From positions 1-14,483 of the forward strand of contig NZ_LGDD01000056.1 of assembly GCF_001279695.1 (NCBI RefSeq): a stretch of 14,483 nucleotides of DNA, written 5' to 3'. Each line of letters starts with the position of its first letter. The first letter of the stretch is position 1. The position numbers and the translations under genes were made by a program. The notes under the pieces are model-generated. The model saw only the letters and a list, made by a program, of their open reading frames with translations. It did not search any database and was not told the origin of the DNA. Below, piece by piece: positions 6,856-13,083 of this stretch. The stretch is from Streptomyces sp. WM6378 (lineage in GTDB: Bacteria > Actinomycetota > Actinomycetes > Streptomycetales > Streptomycetaceae).

Positions 6856-8055
6856 GTCGCTCATCGCCCAGTTCCAGTCCTCGTGCCCGTCGCCCAGGGT
6901 GCCCTTGCCGGTGCCCGGGTACGTCGTGAGCTCGCGGTCCGACTTGGCGAGCAGGTCGGGCGCGTTCCAGGCGACGTCGTCCAGTACGTCGCCGACGCAC
7001 AGCAGCGTCGGGTACTTCTGCCAGCCGCCGCTGCCGATCAGGACCCGGTGGCCGAAGCCGCCGTGGCCATTGCCCGGGTAGCGCCACAACCTGCCCGCCG
7101 TGTCGCTGGCGACGACGTCGCCGTGCCCGTCTCCGTCGAGGTCGCCCGTGCCGGTGAACGTCAGGGTCGAGCCCCAGCCGGCGCCCAGGCTCCTGCGGTG
7201 GCCGAAGCCGCCGTGGCCGTTGCCCGGGTACAGCCAGGCGTGCCCGGACTTGTCGAGGGCCATGAGGTCGTCGCGCCCGTCTCCGTCGAGGTCGCCCACC
7301 GGCGCGAAGCGCCGCATGCCGGACCAGCCGGCGCCCACGCGCGAACGCTTGCCGAGGCGGCCGTCGCCCGTGCCCGGGTACAGCCACAGCACGCCGGCCT
7401 TGTCCCGGGCGAGCAGGTCCTCCTTGCCGTCGCCGGTGAGGTCGCCGTGCCGGGCCAGCGTCATGCCGTTCCAGCCGCGGCCGAGGTAGGTGCCGTTCCC
7501 GTCGCCGTCCAGGAAGTAGAGGCTGCCGTTCCAGTTGCGCTGGAGGAGGTCGGCCTGGCCGTCGCCGTTGAGGTCGCCGAAGGGCAGCGCCTTGGCGTCT
7601 TCGCCGTCGCCGGAGTTCCAGTCCGAGTACTCCTTGCCCGACTGGCACTCGCGCAGCGTCCGGCCCCAGCGGAACGAACTGTTCTCGTCCTTGCGGGGCT
7701 TCGCGCCGTGCGGCGGGGCGGGCTTCGGCGGGGCGGTGCCTATGCCCGGGTCGCGCACGTACATGTCGCGGCCCGGGTCCAGGTACTGGAACTCGGCCGG
7801 GCTCCACATGCAGGAGAAGTCGCCGCCGGAGCGGTTGTAGACGGCCGGTGCCTCGTCGTCCCACGGCTCGGTGGAGGCCTGCGGACCGGCGTACGCGTCC
7901 ATCGGGGCCTGGTTGTCGGCGTGGTCGAAGACGCAGAACTTGCCCACCGGGCAGTGGTCGAAGCCGACGGAGGCGTCGGCCGGGGCGACCGCGGTCGCGG
8001 TGAACCCCACGACGGCGGCAGCCGTCGCCAAAGCAGTGCGGATGGTCAGCCGCAT
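6847..8055 (-). CDS. Secreted peptidase-inhibitor I36-like / FG-GAP (VCBS) repeat protein
   Basis: A 402-residue exported protein. Residues 1-28 form a Sec signal peptide (MRLTIRT, hydrophobic core, cleavage near PADA-S). Residues about 30-105 resemble the small cysteine-containing peptidase inhibitor I36 fold of Streptomyces (C35, C41, C82; FCVFDHADNQ; SGGDFSCMWSPAEFQ). After a Pro-rich linker, residues 155-395 hold FG-GAP/VCBS repeats with calcium-binding D-x-x-GDG-x-x-D loops at 161-169, 205-213, 255-263 and 305-313, and a degenerate one at 183-188; the central units repeat every 50 residues with LWLYPGNGHGGFGHR-like text, visible in DNA as near-identical blocks at 7046-7080 and 7196-7230. 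The repeats should fold as a beta-propeller. The ATG is preceded by GGGGGGA. Protease inhibition and ligand binding are inferred. It converges on the MFS gene. Confidence 0.85.
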   Translation of the reverse strand: MRLTIRTALATAAAVVGFTATAVAPADASVGFDHCPVGKFCVFDHADNQAPMDAYAGPQASTEPWDDEAPAVYNRSGGDFSCMWSPAEFQYLDPGRDMYVRDPGIGTAPPKPAPPHGAKPRKDENSSFRWGRTLRECQSGKEYSDWNSGDGEDAKALPFGDLNGDGQADLLQRNWNGSLYFLDGDGNGTYLGRGWNGMTLARHGDLTGDGKEDLLARDKAGVLWLYPGTGDGRLGKRSRVGAGWSGMRRFAPVGDLDGDGRDDLMALDKSGHAWLYPGNGHGGFGHRRSLGAGWGSTLTFTGTGDLDGDGHGDVVASDTAGRLWRYPGNGHGGFGHRVLIGSGGWQKYPTLLCVGDVLDDVAWNAPDLLAKSDRELTTYPGTGKGTLGDGHEDWNWAMSDIF

Positions 8056-8171
8056 GGATGATTTCCCCCCAGGGAAGCCGAGGCCAGGGCCCCGCAGAAA
8101 CGAGCGACGGGATCCTACGCCCGCCTCTTCGGCGGCTCCGCACAGGGTGCCGATCTTGATTGACTGTCCCC
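8056..8171. promoter_or_regulatory. Divergent promoter region, I36/FG-GAP protein / thpR
   Basis: A 116-nt region between two divergent starts. Near 8046-8070 it carries the purine-rich ribosome binding site of the minus-strand gene (GGGGGGA on that strand). A small hairpin CCGCC-TCTTC-GGCGG is at 8121-8135. TTGATT (8156-8161) lies 10 nt ahead of the thpR ATG and may be part of a -10 region. No clear -35 is visible on either strand. Confidence 0.35.
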
Positions 8172-8741
8172 ATGCGCCTCTTCGCCGCCGTACTTCCCCC
8201 AGCGTCGGCCATCGACGAACTCGGCCGCACCGTAAGGCAGTTGAACTCCCTGTCCGACGTGCAAGGGCTGCGCTGGACCGGACGCGAGGGCTGGCACCTC
8301 ACCCTCGCCTTCATGGGCGAGACGGACGAGGCGGTCCTTGAGGAGCTGCACGAGCGGCTGCGCAGGGCGGCCCGCCGCACCGACCCGTTCACGCTGCGGC
8401 TGCACGGCGGCGGCCGCTTCGACGGGCGCGCCCTGTGGGCCGGTGTCGCGGGCGGCCTCGATCAGCTGCGGCTGCTCGCCGAACGCGCGGACGCCGCCGC
8501 CCGCCGCTCCGGCATCCCGATGGACCAGCACCGCCGCTATGTGCCGCACCTCACCCTGGCGAGATCCCGCACGCCGATGGACCTGAAGCCGTACGTCGAC
8601 GGGCTCGCCGCGTTCGAGGGCAGCCCGTGGCAGGTCAGCGAGTTGGCCCTGATCCGCAGCAGCCTCCCGAGCGGCGGTATCCCCGGAGAGCGGCCCCGCT
8701 ACGAGGCGGTCGCCCACTGGCCGCTCGGCGGGGGCGGTTAG
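8172..8741 (+). CDS. thpR: RNA 2',3'-cyclic phosphodiesterase (2H family)
   Basis: A 189-residue cytoplasmic protein with the two H-x-T/S-x motifs that define 2H phosphoesterases: WHLTLAFMG (H42, T44) and YVPHLTLARS (H126, T128). These form the paired catalytic sites. The start MRLFAAVLPP is typical of bacterial ThpR (formerly LigT), which opens 2',3'-cyclic phosphates to 2'-phosphomonoesters and can join tRNA half-molecules in vitro. The length matches the family (about 180-195). ATG at 8172 is preferred to the in-frame TTG at 8160 because it begins the conserved segment; neither has a clear Shine-Dalgarno. It precedes a tiny membrane-protein ORF by 9 nt, and the physiological role of ThpR is generally unclear. 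Confidence 0.92.
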   Translation: MRLFAAVLPPASAIDELGRTVRQLNSLSDVQGLRWTGREGWHLTLAFMGETDEAVLEELHERLRRAARRTDPFTLRLHGGGRFDGRALWAGVAGGLDQLRLLAERADAAARRSGIPMDQHRRYVPHLTLARSRTPMDLKPYVDGLAAFEGSPWQVSELALIRSSLPSGGIPGERPRYEAVAHWPLGGGG

Positions 8742-8750
8742 GCTCAAGGG

Positions 8751-8837
8751 GTGGACCCGAAGACCAGGAACCGGATCATGGCCGGTGTGCTCGTGCTGAT
8801 GTTCGTCGTCGTGGCGGTGGCGGCCGCCGTAGGCTGA
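8751..8837 (+). CDS. 28-residue single-helix membrane microprotein
   Basis: A GTG-initiated ORF of 28 codons: a basic N-terminal segment MDPKTRNRIM followed by an 18-residue hydrophobic helix of Val, Leu, Ala and Met ending in Gly. This is the layout of a positive-inside single-pass membrane peptide. It begins 9 nt after the thpR stop, so translation may be coupled to thpR. AAGGG touches the GTG directly, too close for a normal ribosome binding site; ATG at 8778 would leave only the hydrophobic part. I have a recollection of similar short ORFs at this place in other Streptomyces, but cannot verify it. The function is unknown. Confidence 0.55.
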   Translation: MDPKTRNRIMAGVLVLMFVVVAVAAAVG

Positions 8838-8854
8838 CCGCCCCCGCCCCAACG

Positions 8855-8878
8855 CGTACGCACCATCAGGCGCGTACG
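8855..8878. terminator. Hairpin between the microprotein and AKR copy 1
   Basis: CGTACGC (8855-8861) and GCGTACG (8872-8878) pair as a perfect 7-bp stem with a 10-nt loop, in the 61-nt gap between two convergent genes. It is a plausible bidirectional terminator. There is no U-tract. Confidence 0.5.
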
Positions 8879-8898
8879 GCCTGCGAGACCCTACGGAC

Positions 8899-9893
8899 TT
8901 ACCAGGCGAAGGCCTCCGGCGACGGCCCGGGGCCCGGGAAGATGTCGTCGAGCGCGGTCAGGAACTCCTCCGACAGGTCGAGTTCGACCGCCCGCAGCGC
9001 CGCGCCCAGCTGGTCCGCCGTGCGCGGGCCGACGATCGGGCCCGCGACGCCCGGCCGGGTGAGCAGCCAGGCGAGCGCCACGTCGGCGGGGTCGAGGTCG
9101 TGCTTGGCGACGAGGTCCTCGTACGCCTGGACCCGCTCCCGCACGCCCGGCTTCGCGAGGGTCTGGACCGCGATGCCGCCCTGGGAACGCGAACCCGAGC
9201 CCTCGCGCTCCTTGCGCAGGATGCCGCCGAGCATGCCGCCGTGCAGCGGCGACCAGGGGATGACCCCGAGCCCGTAGTCCACCGCCGCCGGGATGACCTC
9301 CATCTCGGCGCGGCGCTCGGCGAGGTTGTAGAGGCATTGCTCGCTGACCAGGCCGAGGCGTCCGGTGCGGGCGGCGATTTCATTGGCCTGGGCGATCTTG
9401 TAGCCGGGGAAGTTGGAGGAGCCGGCGTAGAGGATCTTGCCCTGGGTGATCAGGACGTCGATGGCCTGCCAGATCTCCTCGCGAAGGGGGTCAGGCGGTC
9501 GATGTGGTGGAACTGGTAGACGTCGATGTAGTCGGTGCCGAGCCGCTTGAGCGAGGCCTCGACGGAGCGGCGGATGTTGACCGCCGACAGCTTGTGGTGG
9601 TTGGGCCAGGGCTCGTCGACGCCCATGTTGGCGTACATCTTGGTGGCGAGGACGGTCTTGTCGCGCCGGTCGCCGCCCTGGGCGAACCAGCTGCCGATGA
9701 TCTCCTCGGTACGGCCCTTGTTCTCGGCCCAGCCGTACGCGTTGGCGGTGTCGAAGAAGTTGATGCCCGCGCCGAGCGCGGCATCCATGATCGCGTGGCT
9801 TGCGGCCTCGTCGGTCTGTGGTCCGAAGTTCATCGTCCCCAGGACGATCCTGCTCACCTGGAGACCCGTGCGTCCGAGCTGCGTGTACTTCAT
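8899..9893 (-). pseudogene. Aldo/keto reductase, copy 1, frameshifted
   Basis: The minus strand encodes an AKR-superfamily NAD(P)H-dependent oxidoreductase of about 330 residues split between two frames. The first part (ATG at 9893, stop at 9450) has MKYTQLGRTGLQVSR, FFDTANAYG (D48, Y53), LATK (K85) and YQFHHID (H129): the full catalytic tetrad. After LTPF the frame is lost at CGCG (9480-9483) and the ORF ends in ARRSGRPSTS. The second part resumes at EEIWQAIDVL and runs through LYNLAERRAEMEVIPA and IVGPRTADQL to AFAW. Dropping two bases, for instance one CG of CGCG, restores LTPF-EEIW with normal family spacing; adding one G after GCG also restores the frame but leaves one extra residue. Whether this is a real lesion or a base-calling error is open. 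A TIM-barrel half of 147 residues alone should not be active. Confidence 0.82.
9301..9594 (-). repeat. Near-identical tract shared with AKR copy 2 (copy 1 side)
   Basis: Compared with 10387-10629, positions 9301-9482 differ at only 5 sites by eye (9316, 9320, 9377, 9379, 9382), with 9383-9482 identical over 100 bp. After the stretch missing from copy 2, 9535-9594 is again identical over 60 bp. Just outside, at 9181-9300, about 22 of 120 bases differ. The sharp change in identity suggests recent gene conversion between the two genes. Confidence 0.8.
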
Positions 9894-9932
9894 GGGAATC
9901 AAGCCAACGTCTTCGAGCGCGCTCAAGGCAAG

Positions 9933-9967
9933 GGGCCGGGCCGGGACTTCCTGACCCGGACCGGCCC
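9933..9967 (-). terminator. Long hairpin between the two AKR copies
   Basis: GGGCCGGGCCGGG (9933-9945) pairs with CCCGGACCGGCCC (9955-9967) at 12 of 13 positions around a 9-nt loop. It sits 14 nt past the stop of AKR copy 2 and upstream of copy 1. It should terminate copy 2 transcription, implying that copy 1 has its own promoter or depends on read-through. Confidence 0.7.
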
Positions 9968-9981
9968 GTCGGCGTACGTGA

Positions 9982-10943
9982 CTACCAGGCGAAGGCCTCC
10001 GGGGAGGGGCCAGGACCCGGGAAGATCTCGTCGAGCGCGCCGAGCAGTTCCTCGCTCAGCTCCAACTCCACGGCGCGCAGCGCCGATTCGAGGTGCTCGG
10101 GGGTGCGCGGGCCGACGATGGGGCCGGTCACGCCGGGCCGCGAGAGCAGCCAGGCCAGCGCCACCTCGCCGGGTTCGAGCTCGTGCTTGGCGAGCAGGTC
10201 CTCGTACGCCTGGACCCGCGCCCGTACGACCGGGTCGGCCAGACCCATCGCCGAGCGGCCTCCCTTGGTGGTGCGCGAGCCGGTGCCCTCGCGCTCCTTG
10301 CGCAGCGCGCCGCCGAGCAGGCCCATGTGCAGCGGGGACCAGGGGATGACGCCGAGCCCGTACTCCTGGGCGGCCGGGATGACCTCCATCTCGGCGCGGC
10401 GTTCGACGAGGTTGTAGAGGCATTGCTCGCTGACCAGGCCGAGGCGTCCGGTGCGGGCGGCGGTCTCGTTGGCCTGGGCGATCTTGTAGCCGGGGAAGTT
10501 GGAGGAGCCGGCGTAGAGGATCTTGCCCTGGGTGATCAGGACGTCGATGGCCTGCCAGATCTCCTCGCCGTGCCGAGCCGCTTGAGCGAGGCCTCGACGG
10601 AGCGGCGGATGTTGACCGCCGACAGCTTGCTGTGGTTGGGCCAGGACGGGGTGTTCCAGGGCTTGCCCTGTGTCATGTCGCCGTACATCTTGGTGGCGAG
10701 GACGACCTTGTCGCGCCGGTCGCCGCCCTTGGCGAACCAGGAGCCGAGGATCTTCTCGGTGAGCCCCTTCTCCTCGTCCACGCCGTAGATGTCGGCGGTG
10801 TCGAAGAAGTTGATGCCCGCGTCAAGGGCGGTGTCCATGATGGTGTGGCTCGCGGCCTCGTCGGTCTCGCTGCCGAAGTTCATCGTGCCGAGGACGAGAC
10901 GGCTGACCTGGAGTCCGGTGCGTCCGAGCTGTGTGTACTTCAT
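9982..10943 (-). pseudogene. Aldo/keto reductase, copy 2, frameshifted with internal deletion
   Basis: A paralogue of the neighbouring reductase in the same orientation. The first part (ATG at 10943, stop at 10536) keeps MKYTQLGRTGLQVSR, FFDTADIYG (D48, Y53) and LATK (K85), then passes directly from KRLGT into ARRSGRPSTS, the same out-of-frame tail seen in copy 1. Relative to copy 1, 52 nt (9483-9534) are replaced by a single C at 10569, a net loss of 51 nt. The missing segment encodes DYIDVYQFHHIDRLTPF, including the catalytic His and a core barrel strand. The C-terminal part (EEIWQAIDVL to AFAW) continues in the other frame. Even with the frame repaired the enzyme would lack a tetrad residue, so this copy is the more certainly dead. 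It lies 46 nt downstream of a marR gene. The ATG has no clear Shine-Dalgarno. Confidence 0.85.
10387..10629 (-). repeat. Near-identical tract shared with AKR copy 1 (copy 2 side)
   Basis: Counterpart of 9301-9594. Positions 10469-10568 and 10570-10629 are identical to 9383-9482 and 9535-9594 respectively; the deletion junction at 10568-10570 interrupts them. Confidence 0.8.
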
Positions 10944-10989
10944 GGGGCCATCAAAGCCTGCTCGTGTGCGCTCGAAGCAAGACCCGCGT

Positions 10990-11529
10990 TCAACTGCCCA
11001 GCCAGCTGGACGCGTCGAGCCGGAAGGCCTCCGGGGGCACGGCGGTGCGCAGCGAGGCTTCGAGTTCGCGCAGCCGGTCGCTGCCCAGCGTGTCGGCCCA
11101 ACTCGCCCGCAGGTCATCGAAGATGGCCGCCGACCGGGCGAGCGCGTCCAGGCCGTGCGGGGTGAGCCGGACCAGCTTGCGGCGGGCGTCGCCGGGGTCG
11201 TCGGCGCGCTCCGCGTAGCCAAGGGCGATGAGGCGGTCGACGGTCTTGCCGGCCGCCTGTTTGGAGACGCCGAGCCGCCGCCCGATCTCGCTGGCGGTCG
11301 ACCCGGGCAGGCCGATGGCCTGGAGCGCGAAGCCGTGCGCGGGCCGGATGTCCGGGTGCCCCTGGCGAGCGAGCTCGGCGTGCAGCCGGTCGATGAGCGA
11401 GCGGAACCCGGCGAGGAGGAGCAGGGGGAGCTCGTATCCGGGCGCGTCGGGACGGCCCGCGGCCCCGCGGGGGGCGTTGCGCGAATCGACAACCTGGTTT
11501 ACCTTTTTTTCGTCAACCACGTTGTCCAT
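10990..11529 (-). CDS. MarR family transcriptional regulator
   Basis: A 179-residue winged-helix regulator. The N-terminal helix LPLLLLAGFRSLIDRLHAELARQG is followed by the wHTH at about 78-126: TASEIGRRLGVSKQAAGKTVDRLIALGYAERA, then the wing DDPGDARRKLVRLTPHG. The C-terminal helices would complete the dimer. ATG at 11529 has no ribosome binding site; GTG at 11520 lies 7 nt past TAGAAT (11533-11528, minus strand) and could be a leaderless start, so the true start is uncertain by a few codons. The first 15 codons contain two operator-like inverted 15-mers. It is divergent from an AhpD-like gene and 46 nt upstream of AKR copy 2, so control of both sides is a reasonable inference, possibly in response to electrophiles or oxidants. 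Confidence 0.87.
   Translation of the reverse strand: MDNVVDEKKVNQVVDSRNAPRGAAGRPDAPGYELPLLLLAGFRSLIDRLHAELARQGHPDIRPAHGFALQAIGLPGSTASEIGRRLGVSKQAAGKTVDRLIALGYAERADDPGDARRKLVRLTPHGLDALARSAAIFDDLRASWADTLGSDRLRELEASLRTAVPPEAFRLDASSWLGS
11488..11526. promoter_or_regulatory. Pair of inverted near-identical 15-mers, probable MarR operators
   Basis: GACAACCTGGTTTAC (11488-11502) and, on the other strand, GACAACGTGGTTGAC (11526-11512) match at 13 of 15 positions, lie in opposite orientation with centres 24 bp apart, and are each partly palindromic (GACAAC-n3-GTTgaC type). They flank a run of seven T between divergent genes. The arrangement is what one expects of paired dimer sites of a MarR repressor controlling itself and the AhpD-like gene, although here they fall within the annotated first codons of the regulator. 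Confidence 0.6.
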
Positions 11530-11577
11530 TCTAGGGCCCGGGCCTGATCCGGGCCGTACGGAAAGTGGAGTCACCCG

Positions 11578-12087
11578 ATGTTCACCGAGCACACCCTGGA
11601 ATCGGCCCCGGCCGCCTCGCGCAAGACCATGGAGATGACCATCCGCCACCTGGGCCGGCTCACCCCGCCGGTCGCGCGGCTCGCCACCTCCCCGCACCTC
11701 CTGGACGGCTTTCTCAAGCTGAGCGGGATCTTCGAGCAGACCACCCTGGAGCCGGTGGCGCGCGAGGTCGTCATCATGACGGTGGCCGCCCGCAACGAGT
11801 GCCACGTCTGCGTGGCCATGCACACCGGCAAGCTGCGCGAGCTGGGCGCCGACGAGGACCTGGTGGGCGCCCTGCACGAGCAGCGCGCGCTCGCCGACCC
11901 GAAGCTCGATGCCGTACGCCGCTTCACGCTCGCGGTCCTGGCGAAGGCGGGCGGCGTCGAGGACGAGACCGTCAAGGACTTCCTGTCCTACGGGTACACC
12001 GAGCGGAACGCCCTCGAAGTGGTCCTCGGCATCGGCACCTACACGATGTCCACCTTCGCCAACCGCCTCACGGGCGCGGGCCTGTGA
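11578..12087 (+). CDS. Carboxymuconolactone decarboxylase / AhpD-like protein
   Basis: A 169-residue, all-helical protein with the AhpD-core signature: E63 and ARNECHVCVAMH with C75, C78 and H82 (C-x-x-C-x-x-x-H). In AhpD the two cysteines form the redox-active pair that reduces alkyl hydroperoxides or regenerates peroxiredoxin; many family members act on other thiol-linked substrates. A cytoplasmic peroxidase-like or thiol oxidoreductase role is inferred. Start choice is supported by GTGGAG (11565-11570), 7 nt before the ATG. It is divergent from a marR gene across a region carrying paired operator-like repeats, a common layout for a stress-inducible CMD gene. True gamma-carboxymuconolactone decarboxylase activity is unlikely since no beta-ketoadipate genes are nearby. 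Confidence 0.88.
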   Translation: MFTEHTLESAPAASRKTMEMTIRHLGRLTPPVARLATSPHLLDGFLKLSGIFEQTTLEPVAREVVIMTVAARNECHVCVAMHTGKLRELGADEDLVGALHEQRALADPKLDAVRRFTLAVLAKAGGVEDETVKDFLSYGYTERNALEVVLGIGTYTMSTFANRLTGAGL

Positions 12088-12112
12088 GGCGTCAACTCGC
12101 CGTATCCATAGG

Positions 12113-12778
12113 CTACTTGGAGCCGACCGGGCTGATGTAGGTGCCCGGGTGGGTGGCCCCGTCCTGGAGCAGGACCGAGGAGAATTCCCAGGGCAGGGTG
12201 TGGGAGTGGGTCTCGTCCGGCGGGGTGATCACGATGCTCTTCGGCTTGAACTCCTGCCCGTCGCCCTTGTTGAACGGCAGGTAGAAGATGTTGAAGGTGG
12301 TCGTGGCGTTGGGCCGTACCGTGACCGTCTTCGGGGTCTCGGCGGTGCCGCGCGTGAGCGGCCACCGGGTCGGGCCGCCGACCAGGTCGACCCCCGGATA
12401 GCCCTTCATCACACAGGACTTGGCGCCCTTGTTGGTGAGGGTGATGGTGACGGCGCCCTGCGAACCCTGCGACTGGGCACCGCTGCCCGGGGCGACGGCG
12501 AAGGCGAGCTGGGAGGTCAGGCAGTGGCCGGCGCCGGCGTCCGTTCCGGTCCCCGCGTCCGTGCCCCCGCCGGTGCTGCCGCCGGAGGGGGCCATGGTGC
12601 GGCCGCCGTCGCCGCCGGTGGAGGAGGACGCGGCGCCGGTGCTGCCGGGGGCGGTGCTGCTCGGGGTGTCGGTGGCGACCTTGCCGGAGCCGCCGTTGTC
12701 GCTGCCGCAGGCGGTCAGGGTCAGGCCGGCGGCGATGACGGCGATCGCGGCCATGGGGGCGGTACGCAGGCGCAACAC
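12113..12778 (-). CDS. DUF4232 domain lipoprotein
   Basis: A 221-residue secreted lipoprotein. The lipobox LTAC at 21-24 follows a hydrophobic signal peptide and makes C24 the predicted lipidated cysteine. Residues 25-85 are a Gly/Ser/Thr-rich, low-complexity linker, as if spanning the cell wall. From C86 onward (CLTSQLAFAV, VTITLTNKG, SCVMKGYPGVDLVGG, TVRPNATTTFNIFY) it matches DUF4232, a beta-sandwich-like domain common in Streptomyces; C86 and C122 may form a disulfide. Start choice: GTG at 12778, because GAAGGGA lies 5 nt upstream on the minus strand. The function is unknown. Its stop is 25 nt from the stop of the convergent AhpD-like gene. Confidence 0.88.
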   Translation of the reverse strand: MLRLRTAPMAAIAVIAAGLTLTACGSDNGGSGKVATDTPSSTAPGSTGAASSSTGGDGGRTMAPSGGSTGGGTDAGTGTDAGAGHCLTSQLAFAVAPGSGAQSQGSQGAVTITLTNKGAKSCVMKGYPGVDLVGGPTRWPLTRGTAETPKTVTVRPNATTTFNIFYLPFNKGDGQEFKPKSIVITPPDETHSHTLPWEFSSVLLQDGATHPGTYISPVGSK

Positions 12779-12947
12779 GGCGGTCCCTTCGTTCGTTGTC
12801 CGTTCGGATGCCCAGCGGGCCCGGTCTCAAGCGGAACTCGGACGGAACCCGGGTGGATCTCGTGCGGGCCGGGCACCTTCTGGACGTTCCGCACCGCCAG
12901 ACGGTTTCACCGGGCGGCCCCGATCGCGGGGTCGGCGCGCCGGGAAA

Positions 12948-12964
12948 TTGTCCACAGGCTGTGG
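12948..12964 (+). other. DnaA-box-like site with palindromic extension
   Basis: TTGTCCACA (12948-12956) equals the Streptomyces consensus DnaA box as I know it. It runs into CCACAG-G-CTGTGG (12952-12964), a perfect 6-bp palindrome around one base. One isolated box is not an origin; it could be a DnaA-binding regulatory site or a chance match. Confidence 0.45.
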
Positions 12965-12968
12965 GCGA

Positions 12969-12985
12969 CGCGGGCGCGGCCCGCG
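12969..12985 (+). terminator. Hairpin followed by TTT inside the DUF2786 leader region
   Basis: CGCGGGC (12969-12975) and GCCCGCG (12979-12985) form a perfect 7-bp stem with a GCG loop, directly followed by TTTCG. It is terminator-like on the plus strand about 100 nt before the leader ORF, so it could be an attenuator or simply a GC-rich palindrome. Confidence 0.35.
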
Positions 12986-13083
12986 TTTCGTGGTTCCGTT
13001 CGATTCCTGGGACGATCGTGGGCGAGGCGCGCGGACGTGGTGCGGGCGGGCTCGTCATTCGCCATTCGTGAGGAGACAGTTCC

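Larger units (their letters stand above)
12779..13083. promoter_or_regulatory. 305-nt intergenic region, lipoprotein / DUF2786
   Basis: No gene was found here; the ORFs that cross it look non-coding. It should hold the divergent promoters of the lipoprotein gene and the DUF2786 unit. Visible elements are GTTCG repeats next to the lipoprotein start, a DnaA-box-like TTGTCCACA at 12948-12956, a hairpin at 12969-12985, and a strong ribosome binding site (GAGGAG) about 13071-13076 for the leader ORF. I cannot point to confident -10/-35 boxes. Confidence 0.5.

Noticed and set aside
9450..9500. Programmed -1 ribosomal frameshift joining the two AKR halves
   Set aside because: A -1 shift at GCG would give A-E-E-I-W, but there is no X-XXY-YYZ slippery heptamer in phase in either copy and no clear downstream structure, and copy 2 also lacks the catalytic segment, so decay or sequence error is simpler.
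9301..9594. Insertion sequence or transposon ends causing the AKR duplication
   Set aside because: No transposase, terminal inverted repeats or target-site duplication was seen around either copy. Ordinary tandem duplication followed by conversion explains it.
10536..11492. Single 318-codon ORF fusing a marR-region frame to AKR copy 2
   Set aside because: The first part is the marR gene in the wrong frame (Ser/Pro/Arg/Thr-rich). The AKR part begins properly at ATG 10943.
12948..12956. Chromosomal replication origin
   Set aside because: Only one DnaA-box-like sequence is present, and none of the dnaA, dnaN or recF genes is nearby.
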